A stretch of DNA of 7,960 bases, taken from assembly GCA_028696755.1 (NCBI GenBank), contig JAQVGK010000144.1:1-7960 (forward strand), in the 5' to 3' direction. Origin of the DNA: Bacteroidales bacterium. GTDB taxonomy: Bacteria > Bacteroidota > Bacteroidia > Bacteroidales > ML635J-15. The position numbers and the translations under genes are program-made. Below, one piece after another: positions 6,992-7,960 of this stretch (the stretch's first letter is position 1; each line of letters begins with the position of its first letter). The notes beneath the pieces are model-generated. The model was not told where the DNA came from. It made no database searches and saw only the letters and a program-made list of their open reading frames with translations.

Positions 6992-7639
6992 ATGGTTATG
7001 GAAGAGAAAATTCGCATAAATTGCAGTAAATGTAAGGACTATGGTTTTGAATTCCGTTCAAAACATAATATATCACCACTTGACTGTATTGATGGTAATG
7101 CTAATGCTGAAATCTGGATAATTGGTTTAAACCCAAAAAATAAATTGGGGCATATTGAAACAAGAAGCCAAAAGGATTTTCAATTTTTCAATCCAAATGG
7201 TCATCAATATTTTAGAGATTTCAAAAAAGTGTCAACTAGGCTTTATAGCAATTGGGAGCGTGACGATAGAAATATTGCCCATATAGATTTGGTTAAATGT
7301 TTCTCTGAAACCTTCCCACCTATGGTTGAGAAAAACGGAAAAAACAATCAAAGGTTTATTGTGGACAATTGTATTGGATATTTGAAACTGCAAATAATAA
7401 AGTATAAGCCAAAAATTATTATTTGTAATGGTTCACCTGTATGCTGGGAAATTATGCGATTACTTCCACCCAAACAAGACTATGACCTTGACTGCTTAAC
7501 ATCGTATTGTACAAATGTTGACAATCACAACTTCTGGATTGTTCTTTCTGGTTTTATCGGAAGGATAGACAATAGAAATAAGAGAAGATTGGGAATGGAG
7601 ATAGAGCAAATAATTGAAAGTGAGAACATTTCATATTAA
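6992..7639 (+). CDS. Uracil-DNA-glycosylase-like superfamily protein
   Basis: The 215-aa protein has the UDG-like fold pattern. An N-terminal CSKC (C11, C14) is followed by AEIWIIGLNPK (39-49), the counterpart of the first active-site motif (GEAPG or GxNP). Next come IAHIDLVKCFSETFPP (95-110), like the NVVKCRPP segment of family-4 enzymes, then C127 with YLKLQIIKYKPKIIICNGSPV (130-150), like the C-x-P-L-x-x-QI...PK-x-II-x-x-G strand. C11, C14, C103 and C127 could hold a 4Fe-4S cluster as in family 4, although the C103-C127 gap is wider than usual. Where motif 2 normally gives HPS or a similar His, this protein has VLSGFIGRIDNRNKRRLG, so classical uracil excision is uncertain. The start is ATG 6992; ATG 6998 in the same frame is an alternative. 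It may be an unlinked passenger of the island or part of the same DNA-targeting programme. Confidence 0.75.
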   Translation: MVMEEKIRINCSKCKDYGFEFRSKHNISPLDCIDGNANAEIWIIGLNPKNKLGHIETRSQKDFQFFNPNGHQYFRDFKKVSTRLYSNWERDDRNIAHIDLVKCFSETFPPMVEKNGKNNQRFIVDNCIGYLKLQIIKYKPKIIICNGSPVCWEIMRLLPPKQDYDLDCLTSYCTNVDNHNFWIVLSGFIGRIDNRNKRRLGMEIEQIIESENISY

Positions 7640-7720
7640 ACTACTGAAAAAAATGTTTTAGAAAAAAGTACAAAATAAACTGAATACCAATACAGTAAAA
7701 TAAAAAACTGTTGGCAACAA
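7640..7720. other. AT-rich non-coding spacer after the last island gene
   Basis: No gene is visible on either strand. A weak 4-bp hairpin (ACTG...CAGT) precedes an A-rich stretch, and a short dyad TGTTG-g-CAACA occupies 7709-7719, immediately before the foldable element. No convincing T-tailed terminator was found. Confidence 0.5.
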
Positions 7721-7828
7721 GGGGTGTAACCATTTGGGCTGAAGGGTTACGGGAACAGGTCGGCACGCAGGCAACTTCTTAACGGGGGATAAATCCCAAG
7801 CCCAGCGCCCCCAAACTGGTCACACCCC
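7721..7828. other. GC-rich long-stem structured element at the right island end
   Basis: GGGGTGT (7721-7727) pairs with ACACCCC (7822-7828), ACCA (7729-7732) with TGGT (7817-7820), and TTTGGG (7733-7738) with CCCAAA (7810-7815). Together this is 17 pairs with one A/C mismatch and one bulged C (7816). Inside are smaller possible hairpins, such as GGGA-taaa-TCCC (7786-7797). The stem ends where the right direct repeat begins (7828). It stands out by its high GC content from the AT-rich island. It may be a recombination-site structure, an origin-like single-strand hairpin or an RNA; I recognise no named family. Confidence 0.6.
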
Positions 7829-7859
7829 CAGCCGATGTAAATAAAACAGTCTTCTTCAT
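7779..7859 (-). pseudogene. Displaced 5' end of the DUF302 gene, now a 26-codon chimeric ORF
   Basis: ATG at 7859-7857 encodes MKKTVLFTSA and then enters the shared CATCGGCTGG. Up to 7828 this is the true start of the DUF302 gene. Beyond it the frame runs into the island's structured element (GGVTSLGALG...) and stops at TAA 7781-7779. Rejoined to 1709 and leftward, the frame is continuous with the DUF302 remnant. Confidence 0.75.
7828..7837. repeat. Right junction copy of direct repeat CCAGCCGATG
   Basis: This copy is identical to 1710-1719 and in the same orientation. To its right is chromosomal sequence (start of DUF302); to its left is the island's foldable element, whose last stem base coincides with the repeat's first base. 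Confidence 0.75.
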
Positions 7860-7893
7860 AGCTTTTAAAATTTAAATTTAGAGTAAATAGAAG

Positions 7894-7901
7894 CAAATAT
7901 A
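7894..7901 (-). promoter_or_regulatory. Native DUF302 promoter, -7 box TATATTTG
   Basis: Read on the minus strand this is a perfect TAnnTTTG box, 34 nt upstream of the DUF302 ATG at 7859. No clear TTG element lies at the usual distance upstream. It now drives only the 26-codon chimeric ORF. The remaining sequence 7902-7960 is AT-rich, with two tandem copies of ATTCATAT (7911-7926) and no visible gene. Confidence 0.6.
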
Positions 7902-7960
7902 CAGATTCTTATTCATATATTCATATATATACATTTTTAATTACCTTTTTGCCAATTGAA

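Larger units (their letters stand above)
1710..7837. mobile_element. AT-rich integrated island flanked by 10-bp direct repeats, without its own recombinase
   Basis: Seen: CCAGCCGATG at both ends in the same orientation, an interrupted DUF302 gene whose halves rejoin in frame across the repeat, a sharp fall in GC just inside the left junction, and six plus-strand genes between. The two ends show no terminal inverted repeats: left interior begins CCAACAATTTTG, right interior reads GGTCACACCC. This argues against a classical DDE transposon and favours site-specific recombination, or a 10-bp target duplication by an atypical element. None of the encoded proteins resembles a tyrosine or serine recombinase or a transposase, so mobilisation would have to be supplied in trans. 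Cargo consists of a WYL regulator, nuclease, ATPase, secreted protein and UDG-like gene. Confidence 0.75.

Noticed and set aside
1745..7646. ACTACT at 1745-1750 and 7641-7646 as the island's direct repeat
   Set aside because: It is only 6 bp, and joining there does not restore any gene. The 10-bp CCAGCCGATG pair restores DUF302 in frame.
7708..7837. Canonical integron attC site
   Set aside because: The paired RYYYAAC and GTTRRRY core sites are not present at the stem ends, and no integron integrase is in the window. Only the general layout is similar.
1710..7837. Insertion sequence or DDE transposon with a 10-bp target duplication
   Set aside because: The island ends next to the repeats are not inverted copies of each other and no transposase-like product is encoded.
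1..7960. CRISPR array, tRNA or rRNA genes
   Set aside because: There are no regularly spaced identical repeats of CRISPR length, and I could not see a tRNA cloverleaf or conserved rRNA segments on either strand.

Overview
The window looks like a Bacteroidota (Bacteroidetes) chromosome, probably Bacteroidales or a relative. The reasons are an alginate-export-type outer-membrane protein, a DUF302 protein, promoters of the Bacteroidota type (TAnnTTTG -7 box, AT-rich leaders without strong Shine-Dalgarno sequences) and the codon style. Two base compositions are obvious: the left flank (about 1-1740) is moderately GC-rich, while about 1741-7710 is strongly AT-rich. I read the AT-rich part as an inserted island.

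Layout. On the minus strand, the left flank holds most of an alginate-export family porin (1-1115, running off the left edge) and a DUF302 gene (1265-1726) followed by a rho-independent terminator. The DUF302 gene has lost its natural 5' end. Its missing start codon and promoter are found at the far right (ATG at 7859-7857, TATATTTG at 7901-7894). A 10-bp direct repeat, CCAGCCGATG, occurs at 1710-1719 inside DUF302 and at 7828-7837 next to the displaced start. Joining the two outer halves at this repeat restores one continuous DUF302 reading frame beginning MKKTVLFTSAGLVAGVLITL. The window therefore seems to contain one complete island of about 6.1 kb with both junctions.

Island content, all on the plus strand: a WYL-domain HTH regulator (1834-2760); an unrecognised 361-aa protein with a UVR-like motif (2805-3890) followed 15 nt later by a PD-(D/E)XK nuclease (3906-5048); a short DnaB/RecA-like P-loop ATPase (5127-5792) followed 24 nt later by a secreted protein with a C-terminal BamE/SmpA-like domain (5817-6911); a uracil-DNA-glycosylase-like protein (6992-7639); and a GC-rich, highly foldable non-coding element (7721-7828) that abuts the right junction. 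No recombinase or transposase is present.

How the genes may work together. An inverted repeat of the form YGnCA-N5-TGRCA lies exactly 14 nt (counted from its internal TTTG) upstream of a TAnnTTTG-like box in front of three transcription units: the WYL gene, the 361-aa/nuclease pair, and the ATPase/secreted-protein pair. Arm changes in the repeat are compensated (TGTCA/TGACA versus TGCCA/TGGCA). The simplest reading is a regulon controlled by the island's own WYL protein. WYL regulators are known to control CBASS and BREX defence loci, so I propose the nuclease module, perhaps with the DnaB-like ATPase, as a candidate undescribed anti-phage or genome-conflict system. That function is inference; the operators, the junctions and the domain motifs are visible in the sequence.
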